NCBI GenBank assembly: GCA_022701365.1
Contig: JAKUHH010000011.1
Location: 1-59,329 of the forward strand
Length of the DNA: 59,329 nucleotides
Reading direction: 5' to 3'
Origin: Mycocentrospora acerina
Taxonomy: Eukaryota > Ascomycota > Dothideomycetes > Pleosporales
A model generated the notes under the pieces. That model ran no database searches. It saw only the letters and a list, made by a program, of their open reading frames with translations, and was not told where the DNA came from. Position numbers and translations under genes: made by a program. Shown here piece after piece: positions 32,776-44,489 of the stretch (position 1 is its first letter; every line of letters begins with the position of its first letter).

Positions 32776-34757
32776 TAGGGCAGGATTGTACACAGCAGGA
32801 TAGCAGCCTAGCTAGATAATCTAGGAGTAATCTGTATCTAACCTTAGTTTAAAACATTTTATCTATTTAATTCTAATAATGTAGTCTTATAAGCTAAGAT
32901 CTACTATTATAAATAAGCAGTTGTAGATCTTTTTTCTATTAATAATTAGATATAAATAGATATACTAAGTTACTAGAGACAAGATTTAGTCTTAAAACTC
33001 TTTAACAGTAACTTAAAAGGGTAGCTTTTAGATAGAAGTCTAAAGAGCTAATAAAATAGAAGTAGTAATCTTTAAATTTAAGAAAAGATAACCTTAGGCA
33101 CTAGTGTTAATTAATAAGTATAATTAGACTCTAAGGCCTTTAGTATAAAGAATAGAAGGAGAAAAGAAATGTAGTCCCCTAAACAGGTTTAAGAGACTAA
33201 GATTTAAAAGGTTATAACAGTTTAGGCCTAAGAAGGAAGGTCCTCTTAGGCGTCTCTATTTCCTGTCTAATCTTTGTCCTTGTCTCCTCCTAAATCTTCT
33301 AAGTCCTTGCATAGTTCTTTAAACTTAATCTTCTGTACTTAAGGCAAGGGGCACTTACTTAAAAAATGTCCTAGCTTACTATAGTTGTAGCAGTTACCTA
33401 GAGTTAGGTCTCTTATAAGGCCTAGAGTCTTAGATATAGGCTAAAGGGCAGGCAAAGGTTAGAGTTAAATTTAGATATAAGGGTCTGCTTATTAGTATAA
33501 GTTATAGTTTATTCTTAGTAGGGACCTCTAAATTAGACTTAAATAAAGTTAACCTAGTTTGTATATTATACAGATTATGCTCCCTATAGTTAGGACTAAA
33601 GGATAGTTCCTTTGCTCTATATTAAATGCTATTAGGTGTTTAACTATAAGCTTAAAGGAGTTATTCTATTATTACTTAAACTTAAGGCTAGGCATCTGTA
33701 AAGTTAGTGTAATCTTTATCTATAAGTAGTAAAACTATTCTAATTTAAGTACTTATCCTTTAATAGCAGCACTAAGGAAATGTGCTTTAAAGGTAAGGAA
33801 GGTTTCTGTCTTATCTATATAGAGTTTATTAAAAGCAGCTTAGCTCTTAGGTCTCTTATTTCCTGTAATAAAATAGGACTTAAGTAAGTTAATTATATCT
33901 TCTGTAATCTTAAAATAGTTAGATAAGGTATTAGATAGGTATTAAGGCTCTAGGTACTCCTTAGCTAAGCTAGAAGTATATCCCTAAACTAACGCTATGC
34001 GTGCATGCTTACTCTAATAGTAGTCTATATTAATCTCTAGTTAGTCCTAGATAGAGGCTTGCTATTATTAAAAAGTTAGGTTGCAACTATTATTAAGAAT
34101 ATTAATAGATAGTGTTTTTTTAGATAGTTTTATGTATATAGTATTATTAATTTAAAATCTTAGACTAGAACTTTAGAAGTTAAAGTTATTCTAAGAAAGT
34201 TAGTAGTAATTTAGTACTAGGTAGAGGGTAGTCTAAGGCAATTATAGCTTGCTATAGTTCCTAGATTTTTGCTTAAAGTTAGGTAACTAATTAGGCTAAG
34301 TCCTCTTTTTCTTAGTCTAAATTAGATAGGGGCTCTGTACCTATTCTTACTAGATTAGAGGTTAGAGTAGAGTTAAATGTCTCTACTGCTACTTTTAAGG
34401 TTAAGCTTTAAGTATATACTAATCTTTAAGTTAGTTCCTTTAAACCTAGGGTAATAGTAGCAGACATTAGAGTTAAGTCTAATTCTGCTAGGTTCTTAAT
34501 AGTCTCTAAGTTTCTACCTTAGCGCAATCCTACACAGCTATTTTAAAGTAATCCTAATGCAGTAGTCTAGGAAGTTCTAAACTTAAAGGCTTTAGTTATT
34601 AAGAGATTATAAGGATCTTAGCTGTAACAAAATGCTAGATATAATAGTATAGTCTAAATTAGTTCTAAATTAGATAAGGCTTAGACATAATCTAAACAAA
34701 ATAAGTAGTAATATTATTTAGAGGCTGTTACTAGCTAGGATAAGTTCTTCTGTATAA

Positions 34758-35045
34758 TATAACAACACAGGTTATAAGAGAGTAATCTAAATAGGGTCTA
34801 AAGTGTCTACTACTAGGCATATAAGAGTGCTAGGACTAGAGGGTAAACTAAAGATACTATTCTCTACACCTATAGGTCTTATATAAAAGGATACAGAAAA
34901 ACTACTCTACAAAGCTACACTAACTGCCCCCCTTATATATCCCTTCCTAGGGTTACTATCTAAGGCAAGTACAAATCAGGTGGCTATTAGATGGGTGTCA
35001 GTTGACTCAGGGGTAATAATAGGATGTGACGTTGTGAACGTTACA
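34758..35045 (-). promoter_or_regulatory. 5' LTR (promoter) of element A
   Basis: 288 bp, RIP-shifted (starts TATAACAACAC). It is followed on the right by TTAAG at 35046-35050. The self-priming site next to it (34743-34755) matches the LTR segment 34891-34903 at 12 of 13 positions, with the same 2-nt spacer. Confidence 0.92.
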
Positions 35046-35050
35046 TTAAG

Positions 35051-35540
35051 GTAGACTCTTAAGACTCTAATAAGAGCTATAGAATAGTTAAAATATAAGT
35101 TAACATAAAAAACATCACTAATGTTTTCTTTTTAATTTATGTAGCCTTTTTTTAAAAACAGTAGAAATAACTAAAAACTTTTATTTTTAAGATTTATAGT
35201 TTGTAATTTAAAAATCTTTCTGTTAAGTAATAATATTTTTTCTTGTTAAAATATTTAATCTATCTTTTAAATTAGTTTTTTTAAAAAAGTTAAAATATTA
35301 GACGCTTTTAGAATACTTATAAATTTATCTTTAAACTAAACATACTAAGAATAAAAAAAAATAGTTTTTTTCCTAGCTTTTTAATTTTATTGTAATAATT
35401 ATTCTTTCAAGAAATTTATAAAAAAAGAGTCTTAAAATGTAAATTAAAAGTTAGAAAAGTTAATAAAATGTTTCTAATTATAATAAACACAATATTTCCC
35501 ATAAGATGTACGATCTAGGTAATGTTTTAATTAACTTTTT
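35051..35540. repeat. AT-rich block right of element A
   Basis: A/T-homopolymer-rich DNA without frames, the continuation of the region into which element A inserted. GC content recovers abruptly at about 35545. Confidence 0.55.
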
Positions 35541-35586
35541 ATTTTTCAGATTCTCAATCCCTGCTTGTTGTCGTCACATTTTTTTT

Positions 35587-36055
35587 GCTTGCTTTAACTC
35601 TGCAGTACATCTTCTGGTATCTCCTGTTAGTCGAAAAAGCTCATAAGCGACACCAGGTCCGTTGCCGACAGTTGTGTCTGCCGTATGTGCTTAAACGACA
35701 TCTGCTACGTCATGATGATTGTGTTCTTCGCGTCCTCGTCTCACCACAACTGGCCTTTGTCGTAGTCGAGAGGGCTTGTCTACTTACGCTCGCTCTTGAT
35801 GTGCTTGTCTAAGTACCTGATCACCGAGTATCGTGGCGCTCTCTGCGAGATGTACGCTGCTGCTTGCACCATGGCCAGCGGCATATATTTAAGCGCCGCA
35901 GCTAGCTCGGAAACGTCGTTCCGGTCGCCTTGACTATTGGCCTGCGCTCCCAGCTTCTTCTCAAGGAGTTTGATTGTGCTCGCCTCGCCCATCGGCTCTA
36001 CTGCAACGACATCGCGAGACATGTCACGTCCGTCAAATCATTGAGGATTTCGAGG
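35587..36055 (-). pseudogene. NB-ARC-type (NLR-like) protein fragment
   Basis: Open part 36022-35780: DVVAVEPMGEASTIKLLEKKLG, VSELAAALKYMPLAMVQAAAYI and SQRAPRYSVIRYLDKH. This is the C-terminal NB-ARC region of fungal STAND/NLR-like proteins, including the conserved MPLA motif. The frame continues with stops through SPLDYDKGQLW, SFKHIRQTQ and LVSLMSFFD-QEIPEDVL at about 35590, the usual linker after NB-ARC. Stops occupy positions of Gln, Arg and Trp. The P-loop half and any C-terminal repeats are absent. Family members act as innate-immune or incompatibility sensors; this copy is a relic. Confidence 0.75.
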
Positions 36056-36375
36056 TGCGCTCATGATTCCACAGGCCAATGAGGGGCGGCACTTTGTATT
36101 CTCCGATCGAAGCAAGAGCAAGAAGTGATAGAGCTCCCAGGCAATGAAACGCCTTGGTCAGCGTAGGACTATGATTTGCAATGCTATCACAGGGGCGCTG
36201 TTCGCTACGAATGAGAATCAGTTGCTATTCTTAGTCTTTAATCAGCCATTCGTCAAAAAGCAGGAACTTAATAGCAAACGTAGAGCTTTCGCGTGACAGA
36301 ATAATAATTTGTATTAAATTTTATGAACATTATAAAATACTGCGTATGAAACTTATCTCTCTGCTTGTACTCTTA

Positions 36376-36880
36376 TTACTTAAGTCTTATTTGTGACCTT
36401 CTTATAGGCAGCCGAATAGTCATAGGGAGGGGATTTCCGCTATAATAAGGGTCATCTAATAGCAACGCGAATCCCGGATCTTTAGCAGCCATATCCTTCA
36501 GCCAACAGTCATTAGCTTCTAGACCATCGTTTTTAGGCAGCGACCGGGAATGACCCCAGCTGTTAATAGTAAACTCAGGATGATGAGGTACAGTGACTGT
36601 CGCGTAAGTAGTTACTGCTTTCGCTCGCTTAGCCTAGTTCTTGTTTGCCGCAGCTACAACTTTGTTAAAAAACTCCTTGTCCGTAAGCTTAAAAAGTAGT
36701 GAATTAAAGCAAACTCCCGCTTCCATGCTGTTAGAGGATCCACCATTCTCATCTCTAGGAATAAATCGCAACAGTTAGCCCGTGGAATCTGTGCCACCTT
36801 GTGTCTATTCTACGCCTCTCTTAACTAAGAGATATGCTGGCGGGTATTCGTCTCGTTAGTAATTCTTTTTGGGACCCTAG
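36376..36880 (-). pseudogene. NucA/NucB-like nuclease domain relic
   Basis: A minus-strand frame with several TAG/TAA codons but no frameshift reads RDEYPPAYLLVKRGVE, TQGGTDSTG, LLRFIPRDENGGSSNS, KLTDKEFFNKVV, VTVPHHPEFTINSWGHSRS and DPGFALLLDDPYY, ending at TAA 36376-36378. DEYPPAY followed by RDENGG resembles the DEYPF...EN core of NucA/NucB-type deoxyribonucleases that also occur in secreted fungal proteins. The upstream part is not readable. Assignment rests on recalled motifs, so it is moderate at best. Confidence 0.45.
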
Positions 36881-37496
36881 CGTTTTGCTAGGTTCATCTA
36901 ATCTTTGCCTTTGCGTTAGCCCTTCCATACTCTAGTTGCTAGAGCACTGTCAGCCTTGTTATTCTTGCGAATCTTACTAGTTGTAGCAGCAGCCTAGGCG
37001 CCAGATGTCAAGCATTACAGGAAAGAAGAATGCATCTAGGCCATGGAGCAGGCCTTAGCAGAGCAATATCCTGACTTTGAACTGTCTTAGAGATCAGGTT
37101 ACAACTGCATATTAATTGTTGTCTTATTTTTTATTCAAGTATCTTCATATGGAGGCGCGGGAAAATGCCAATTTTGTTTTTAAACTATGCTCACTTGCCT
37201 TGTGAACACATCTTTCACAAGATTTTACTGAAGGTACTTTAGTGTCGTAAGGCACCTAGGAGCTTGATGCAGCAGAGATTAATATGCTCTAGAGTAGCTC
37301 AAACCTGTATCCCTAGGCCAATTATAATGCCCTAGTTTTGAATTGCGGCACAGAATCTGTCAACATGCACTATCAAGCTAGCTTCTTGAGTTAGAACACT
37401 ATGGATTGAAAAGTACATTGATATCTATTATTCATCAGCAATAGTGTCTCTTATACCGCCATTATATTTTACTCTATTCCTCTCTGATAGTTCACA

Positions 37497-38126
37497 ATGC
37501 ACGTTGTTCAGAATACAGCCGTCATGTTGCAAGCTACTGCATCTGTGACTCCAGCTCACAAAACACTCCTACCTCAAGATGTTCCGACTATCACCAGCAA
37601 TCCGTGGCAGTGCACTACAGTGAATGTCACACAATACTTCGACCCTCCAAAGCCCACTAGGACGCTATTGACAGCTCTGCTCTCTTACGCAGACAAGCTC
37701 TACGAAGGTTGCACCCCCATCAACAATCCTACCAGCAACAGAATCCCAGCATACCCGTTCCCTGACGCCTCGAAATGGTGTGCCTTCACGAGCACTGTAG
37801 TGCCAACCATGACTCCAGCATACTAGCCTTATGCCAGCTCGGCCTCATCTTGGTGGTCAGCAAAGAGCTCCAGTGCCTCTTCCGTTGCTTCTAGATGCCC
37901 TAATACGTGGTACAAGATCATGAGAGAGACACCTGGTGGCGGGACATAGTTGAACCACACTATGATCTTCGCCGAATGTTATGAACTCGGCCACCCCCCA
38001 ACGACACTACCATCACCATCTAAGACTAGGGTATATGCAGTAAGATCTGCTGCGAATCTCGCAGCGAATTCTACAGTCAAGACTACCAAAGACAAAGGGA
38101 TACATGCAAAAAATAGAGCATTATAG
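37497..38126 (+). pseudogene. Secreted-type protein of unknown function, two stops
   Basis: A plus frame from ATG 37497 to TAG 38124-38126 (209 codons) is interrupted by two TAGs, after SKWCAFTSTVVPTMTPAY and after MRETPGGGT (TGG to TAG would give the expected Trp). Landmarks are NPWQCTTVNVTQYFDPPKPT, LLTALLSYADKLYEGC, FPDASKWCAF, SSWWSAKSSSAS and NTWYKIM. They resemble a family of fungal secreted proteins with paired Trp-Cys motifs, of unknown function (possibly DUF7735; from memory). The N-terminus lacks an obvious signal peptide, so the true first exon may be missing. Confidence 0.6.
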
Positions 38127-38129
38127 GAA

Positions 38130-39290
38130 GGCAGCACATCATCACTCTTGCTGCAGTATTTTGGAGTAGTGCGGAGTGACTTAGAGAATCAAAAACAGAA
38201 CTTAGCGTAATGAGCAATCTTTTCTTACAACAGGCAAATCTTAGACAGAACAGCTTCACTATATACATCGTGATTTTACCATCCAAAATAATACTTAGAA
38301 GTTTGTAAATATTTTATCACATGCAAAGCGCGCTAATCCAAACATGAACAGCTTAGCCTGATTTTAGCTAATTAGATTAGTCTTCGTAATAAATAACAGC
38401 TTTAACTATCATCACACAGAAAAAGTTGCTTCAATGCAACAGTGTGCCAAGTCCTCAAAGCAAATATTATATAGTTGTTGTCATTTGTTTTAGCATAAAT
38501 CCACTCTGTGATCTGATCTCCTTCTATACCCCTTACAGGAATAGCCATCGGGCTAGGCCGAAGGATATACCAGCATTACTGCAGTATGCGAGGTTCAACT
38601 ATACTTAGATCCGACGATGTAAACAGGTTCGTATCTAAGACCTTCTTAGTAATTACGCCCAAATGTAGTCAAGCTAGATAGTTATTAGGTACCGTCTACT
38701 GTGCCGCAATCATGCAGAAATAGGTACAAGGAAACCACAGTTGGAAAATATCCTCCAATCCAGTCTCCGGTCTAGAACACAAGGCAAACATGATGGCGAA
38801 GTCGGCCACTGTGAACAAGCATGCAGTCAATCTGTATTAGCATAAATCTCTACACGCTGCCATAACTCTAACAAACTAAATGCAACCCTGCAAGGCTCCG
38901 CAGACGCTCTAAAAAAGACAGTAAATAAGGTTCACGCTTAAGGAATTAGTAGCTAATCACCAACAAAAAGACTTCACTAGTCTTAAGATCGTAAGTAATG
39001 CCTTTTCTGACCAATAAGCTAGAGCTTTTTTAAATTCAGCGCATTCTATGCAACATTAGGTAGGAAACGAAACTAGTGAAAGTGGACATAGTGAATCTGA
39101 AGTAACATTATAATTACTAGTGCAAGCACTACCCTATTCACCCACGTTCAACATATCCTTGCTAATCTTGTGTAGTTGTATCTTTTTCATCATAATTAGC
39201 ACTCCAGCTCTCATAGGCATCTACGCTCTTCTTAATGCCGTAGAAGCTAAGCCCCATAAGCTTTAAGGAAGAGACTGCTCCATCAAATAG
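38130..39290. other. No supportable gene
   Basis: Moderate AT content and only short frames. The last 100 bp could be a decayed extension of the LysM relic that follows, but no domain is legible. Confidence 0.5.
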
Positions 39291-39293
39291 CCT

Positions 39294-40143
39294 GCCTGTC
39301 AAGGCGATAATTGTGCATCTTTTGCAGACCTCTAGAGCATTTCTAAGACTCAGTTCCTCAGCTACAATCCAGGCGCTGTCTACTCTTCTCTTGAGGTTAG
39401 CAAGGAGCACTATGTGGAGTGGTCTAGCACGCCACCTGCTCTGCCCACACAAACAATGCCAACACCAGTGGTTACTCCAAATCCAATCCCAAACTCTACT
39501 ACTTCTCGACAGTCAAAATTACATCAGCTGCAACTGTGACGTGTCCTTCATCTCCTGCTAGAGTTATTACACCTTCCCCTATCCAGTTATGAAGCTCATA
39601 TCTTTTAATGTTTAACCTAGAGACTAAATCAATGAAGACAGGAATGACTTATGACTGCACAAATTTCTACAAGATCGCAAGTGAAGACAGCTGCTAGCAA
39701 GTTGCCAACGACAACGGCATCTCACTTGACAACTTCTATACGTGGAACCCAGCAAACGAAGACTGCAAGAGTCTGTTCTCCAGTGACAACGTCTGCGTCG
39801 CGAAAGGCACGACAACCACAACTAAATCTCCTCTCACAACTCCTACAGTTTTCATTCCCTTACTCTTCTCCTTCAATCTCAAGAAGGGAGAGTACGTTTG
39901 CCCTACAGCACCGCCTACTACAACTCCTACTCCGGTCAAGAACCCAGCTCCTGGACCAACTCAAGCCGCTATAGATGCCAAATGCAATGAATGGGTTCTA
40001 GAAAAGAATGGCGTTTACTGTTTTGACATGGCAAAGGCAGCAGGTACTGCGCTAGACAGGTTGTATGCGCTAAACCTGGCTCTCAACAGAGACTGCAGTG
40101 GTCTTTTGCCTAAGTATGCTTATTGTATCCGTACATCGTCATA
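39294..40143 (+). pseudogene. Multi-LysM secreted protein, RIP-broken
   Basis: Plus-strand LysM modules in order. Module 1 at about 39294-39440 reads ACQGDNCASFADL, a stop, then SISKTQFLSYNPGAVYSSL. A Pro/Thr linker with PTQTMPTPVVTPNP follows. Module 2 (39647-39810) reads TYDCTNFYKIASEDSC, a TAG, then QVANDNGISLDNFYTWNPA and a final CV. Another PT-rich linker follows. Module 3 (about 39980-40143) reads AKCNEWVLEKNGVYCFDMAKAAGT, then CSGLLPKYAYCI and TAA. LysM domains bind chitin; multi-LysM secreted proteins in plant-associated fungi hide chitin or protect hyphae. TAGs replace Gln codons and the linker before module 2 changes frame. No signal peptide region remains. Confidence 0.8.
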
Positions 40144-42490
40144 AAGCGTTTGTACGGAGCTACATTTCGTCCTACAGTAATTAGTTGTCGCACACATAGC
40201 ACAGTAATGTTAAACTGTTAATCCTTCGTATTCGTAAGAATGGCGTAGGAGAAGCAAAGCAGTAACCCCAAGCTGTAGAGGATCTTAGGGTTAGAGATGT
40301 CGACTTAAGGAGAGCATATTTTTTCATTTGGTAGACTTTCCAGTGCCAATCTCAACATAGTGATACTATAGACCTTAAATGCGAGAGTAAGTATTAGTAC
40401 GCCCAGATTGCCACAGGTACATGATGCTACGCGCCGAAATCAAGTCGTGATTTTAATTTCCAACCTACCTTTGTTAAGTCGGATGTGAGTAGTGACACGG
40501 TCAGATTCTAGTCCCAAGAGTCAAGGATTGTTTAGGTCGTAGCCATTGATGGCTTGAATTCGACAACGCAGATTGTGCCCAGTTGTTTTGCATGTTATTG
40601 CGCAGGCTGAAGTTAAATCTAGAATTCTAAAAGGCACTATATAGCTTTGTTTATCCTCATTGTAGATATCACTTATTGCTAGATCGGGATTATAATCGAA
40701 GTAAGGCAGAAAATATTAGAACCTACGCATCCACACAGGATGCAATCAGAGAGGATGTTGAAAGACATAGAAGATAGCACAGTCTACAATTAGCTCTCTT
40801 AGTTATGCGTCACAACCTTCAAGTCGCGAAAACTCTTTTGTGTAAAATCTCGAGGCTTAAACATTACGCCTAGGGCTGAGCGCTCTTTCATGTGCTTAAT
40901 CTTCTTCATCTTAAACTTGCCACTAGTGAGGGACATATCGCTGATGCAAATATTGAGAACACCTTATCAAGATATTAGAAAATTCAGGCATAATAAGATG
41001 ACGAGCAGAAGTATCAGAGCTAATTTACCCCTCATTTCATGCATGGAAATTCAATAAGAGCCTTTCTAGATGACAGATCTGGTTATCAGTCCTGTGAGGT
41101 TGGTGCTTCCAAGCACACTATGGTTAAAAACAGCCATCCAGAAACCTCTGTCATAAACGTGCCAAACTCCAGCGACCAAGGAAAGAATTAAGGCTTTTAA
41201 AGGCGCCATGTAGAGTCCTTAGGACGTTTGTGCTGCTGCTAAAGAGCCAAAGCTTTTGACTTCGGCAGCCCAGAAGCAGAACACAGACAATCTGAGCGTA
41301 GTAAGCAGGTGAATCGATTATTTTCCAACCCTAATGGCCAAGATATTTTATAGTAAAATGCCAGTTGCTATAGCGACGATACAAGATCTGTTGCAGCCAA
41401 GTGTTATGCATTGTAGCGGGACGCCGAATTCTTTTACAAGAAGCACGAATGCTGGTGTCAAGAGAGGGCTGACTGATGTCTGTTATCAACTTTCATAGCA
41501 TTATTATCAACAGATCATCTTACCTCCAACACATCTACATCCATAAGTGGGAACTATCACGAACATTTCCGTCCTCTATCTTGGCTAATTATGGGGATTA
41601 TTGGGCGACTGGCGAACATATCTTTTAATCGAGTAACTGACCAATAATCTTTATCGTGTGCCTGATACATCACTCACTAAAATCTTAAATCACGCCAACA
41701 GCGACAGCATTCAAAGTGGAAGGTAGCGCTCATCCTTTGAAAGATAACATTAGCGAGCCGGGCGATCAGGGTGTCAAGTCATACATGCTGCTCACCCTCC
41801 CAGATATGGCACAACAAAGTAAAATTCTAAGTTTCGAGCAATACATGTAAGAGATATATTAGAAAACACCACTCACATTGAGTTATTACCGAAGACCAGA
41901 AAACTGTTTCTCGGCTTGTCTTCGTATAGTAAGATGCGGTTGCAACTCCTCAATCAACGTAGCTCCGCACACATCTCAGAGCACTAAATGTGCCATAATG
42001 GGTCGCACATCTGAGTCGGCAGTAATAGAACTGAAGCCAAAGTAATTGCTAACCTTGGATACAGGATTTTAAATTAGTCGATCTCAAGCTTCTCTGAGAC
42101 CTGAGTATCAAGAATATAAGCATCATAGCGTGACGCTCGAGATCAACTCGGGACATGCTACTTCTATCTCTTGCCATTTCTTGTTTGCATCGCCCTATTA
42201 GATGTATATTGGTGGCCCTTTATTACGAGTAATCAAATACAATTACACATCTGAGGGCTAAATCGACCCTTTCGTTTCGTATATTATGCCCCGGGAGTAG
42301 GACAAGTGTAGTATTATAGTTTCAGACATGATCCGGCATTGTCGAAATTTCATATACAGTGTATGGTTGTGCAATTCGATGAGCGCGTAAAAGACCATCA
42401 TGTGCTTGTGGCCATGCTGTATGGTCATGGGAGACGAGACCTGGTTCAGTGGGACAGATCTTACGTAAACTGGATACATCATACATACAT
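40144..42490. other. Intergenic; one unassigned coding-like scrap
   Basis: On the minus strand about 40803-40965 an open stretch reads SLTSGKFKMKKIKHMKERS then FKPRDFTQKSFRDLKVV and a stop. It has the feel of a protein C-terminus but I cannot place it. The frames at 42258-42512 and 42339-42728 overlap on opposite strands and neither is convincing before 42492. Otherwise nothing is seen. Confidence 0.4.
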
Positions 42491-42491
42491 C

Positions 42492-44489
42492 ATGGATCCA
42501 TCCTCGACCCATGCTATCGCCATAATGGACCCGAAGTCAACTCCACCCCGCTCTCTTAGCTTCAACGCAGCAGAGCCTGCAGCTCGACAGGATCCGCTAC
42601 TCTCATGCTGCGATTGCGGTGTGTTGCCCATGACTGTGCGTCAAGTCGCTTTGCACCTGATTGTAAAGCCACCATCAGTTGCGTCGACTGCGAGCAAAGT
42701 TTCAACTCGTATTGGCCTGACTGGATAGTACATCTAAGGGAACAACATAATCGAGGAAACTTTCCACAGCCATGTGTCAATATATTATGCCACAAAGTGT
42801 TCAGCAAGCTCTCAGTATTGAAAAGCACAACAGACAGACTCATGGCAAAACGCTGGTGCACTGTGATTGCGGTTGCAGCAGAGTTTTTAGCTGCTGGCGA
42901 AACCTGAACGCCCATCTATTCAGAATGACAAATGGAAAAAAACGAAACCTATGTACGGATAATGCCAGCTCGACAGATTTGTCTACTCAACTGTCTTCAC
43001 GTGGGCGTTCTGTTTGTGCAAGTCGTAAGCTAGAGTCGCATGAAGAAACGCCCAAATCACGTTTTTCTAATAAATCTATACGATACGTGCAATCAAGCTG
43101 GGTATCTTCTGAGGGACAGGAAAGTTTTAGCCTTGATAACTCAACGACAGAACACCTGCTGCATGCTTTAATCAAATTGGAATTGAAAAAATAATTCCTA
43201 GACAGCAAATAGAAGACCCTTTTCGTTCTTGAGTCAGATCCCGGCATCCTGAGATCTATTATGAAGAAGATGCTGGCCACAAAATGTTATCTGATGTTTT
43301 GAGTGCAATCATCGCGGCCCTGCCTGCATACCAAGCTTATGGCAGCATGTGTGACTGGGTATCAGGTATAGAGATGTTGCAAGATATTTTCAATCTGAGC
43401 AGCTCGAATTTGAACATACCTGAATATCCGCAATATTTGTCGTCTATTGGCTTTATATCACGACTTGGAAGGATCTCTGCCACCACCGAAGAACCAAATG
43501 CATTCATAGAGACGGGGCAGTTACTACCTGAGAACGTCTTAGCGATTAGAGGGACGAAAACTCAAGGTCATTGTGAGCGAGCTGAGAATGCATTCCTCCA
43601 ATGGCTGGAAAATGACGTCAAACTGCCATATCAGAACTGGAACCGACCGGGCAGCAATAGACCCTTCACAAAATTCATGGGCAAGAGTAAATTTCTCGAG
43701 CGCTACGACAGCTGCCGTACCGAAAATACAAGGAATGATGTAAAAGACTCTCTTAACTTCCTGAGTATCCCCGGATCGGTATTGGAAATCGATGTTCCTG
43801 AATCACCGTTCATTCGTTATTTTGGCTACGATTTCTTGCACACGTCTAAGAAAAAGATATGGAGCGATGTGTAGGCCAGCCAAGGGTTGTGCGGTCAGAA
43901 TGAAGCTAGTATGCGCACTAGCGATTGCGAGGCTTGCTTCCGCTTCGTCCTGTACGTACGGAGAACACTATTCTTTCTCAGGTTGGCACGTTAACATCTT
44001 AACCGTCATTTGGGTGACATTCGTCACAGGTTGGAAAATATGGTTTATATGTCGGGCCATACGGCGAAGGCGTCGAGGATCAATATCTCTCTGGACGCTT
44101 CAGGCCGGCTTCAAATCACGTACGGATGATTCTCCTTGGTCTAGGTGATTCTCTACTCATGCGTCCTGGATTATCACTTCCGGTACTACATTGCGTTCTC
44201 ACTCTCGATGACTCCATTGGAGCGGGAGGAATGTTTTGGTCTGCTGAGAATATCGACAAGACTATGACTAATCTTGATTTGTTTTCTAGGACACAACATT
44301 TACAAACGAAGATATTCCGTGCTAACTACCAGAGTATCTTGATGCCGTGCTTCAGGTCATGCACCGTCTGAGACCTCCCAGATTGAGCCAGGAAACGTTG
44401 CAGAAGATAGGTCGGCCGATGTTTGGTACTATGCAGAAAAGGACTATCAGTAAGCTTACTAGAGCTCTAAAACAGTATGGTAATTATTA
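42492..44489 (+). pseudogene. C2H2 zinc-finger protein with unknown C-terminal region, broken
   Basis: From ATG 42492: a Cys/His finger CCDCGVLPMTVRQVALHL, then in a shifted frame CVDCEQSFNSYWPDWIVHL...QH and a C-x4-C finger near 42768-42830, then in a third frame HNRQTH and CDCGCSRVFSCWRNLNAHL. At least two frameshifts separate four finger-like units. A long clean part (43253-43873) encodes about 205 residues including LPENVLAIRGTKTQGHCERA, FLQWLENDVKLPYQNW and IPGSVLEIDVPESPFIRYFG. It continues past stops (FVLYVRRTLFFLRLAR, LDASGRLQITYG) to PEYLDAVLQVMHRLRPPRLS and a final TAA at 44487-44489. The C-terminal domain is unknown to me. The fingers suggest a nuclear protein; this copy is not functional. 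Confidence 0.6.

Larger units (their letters stand above)
13804..35045 (-). mobile_element. Element A: outer Ty3/gypsy chromodomain retrotransposon with two nested elements
   Basis: LTRs at 13804-14091 and 34758-35045 (288 bp each) are bounded by perfect TTAAG duplications (13799-13803 and 35046-35050). After removing nested elements C (16825-23229) and B (25382-32775) and their 5-bp duplications, element A is about 7.43 kb. gag-pol runs on the minus strand: gag about 33100-34750, protease near 32830-32900, RT near 24400-24740, RNase H and integrase about 23250-24200 and, beyond element C, about 16130-16800, chromodomain about 15540-15800. An opposite-strand ORF lies at 14711-15429. It is heavily C-to-T/G-to-A mutated, with frequent stops and zinc-knuckle and RT catalytic residues lost, so it is dead. 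Confidence 0.95.

Noticed and set aside
8102..35045. Open plus-strand frames of 65-80 codons starting MIQIG/MIRMG in the 288-bp repeats
   Set aside because: They lie entirely within LTRs, opposite the promoter; openness reflects LTR composition rather than a gene.
39162..39452. 96-codon minus-strand frame
   Set aside because: The opposite strand encodes a recognisable LysM module here (CASFADL, SISKTQFLSYNPG), so the minus frame is a shadow.
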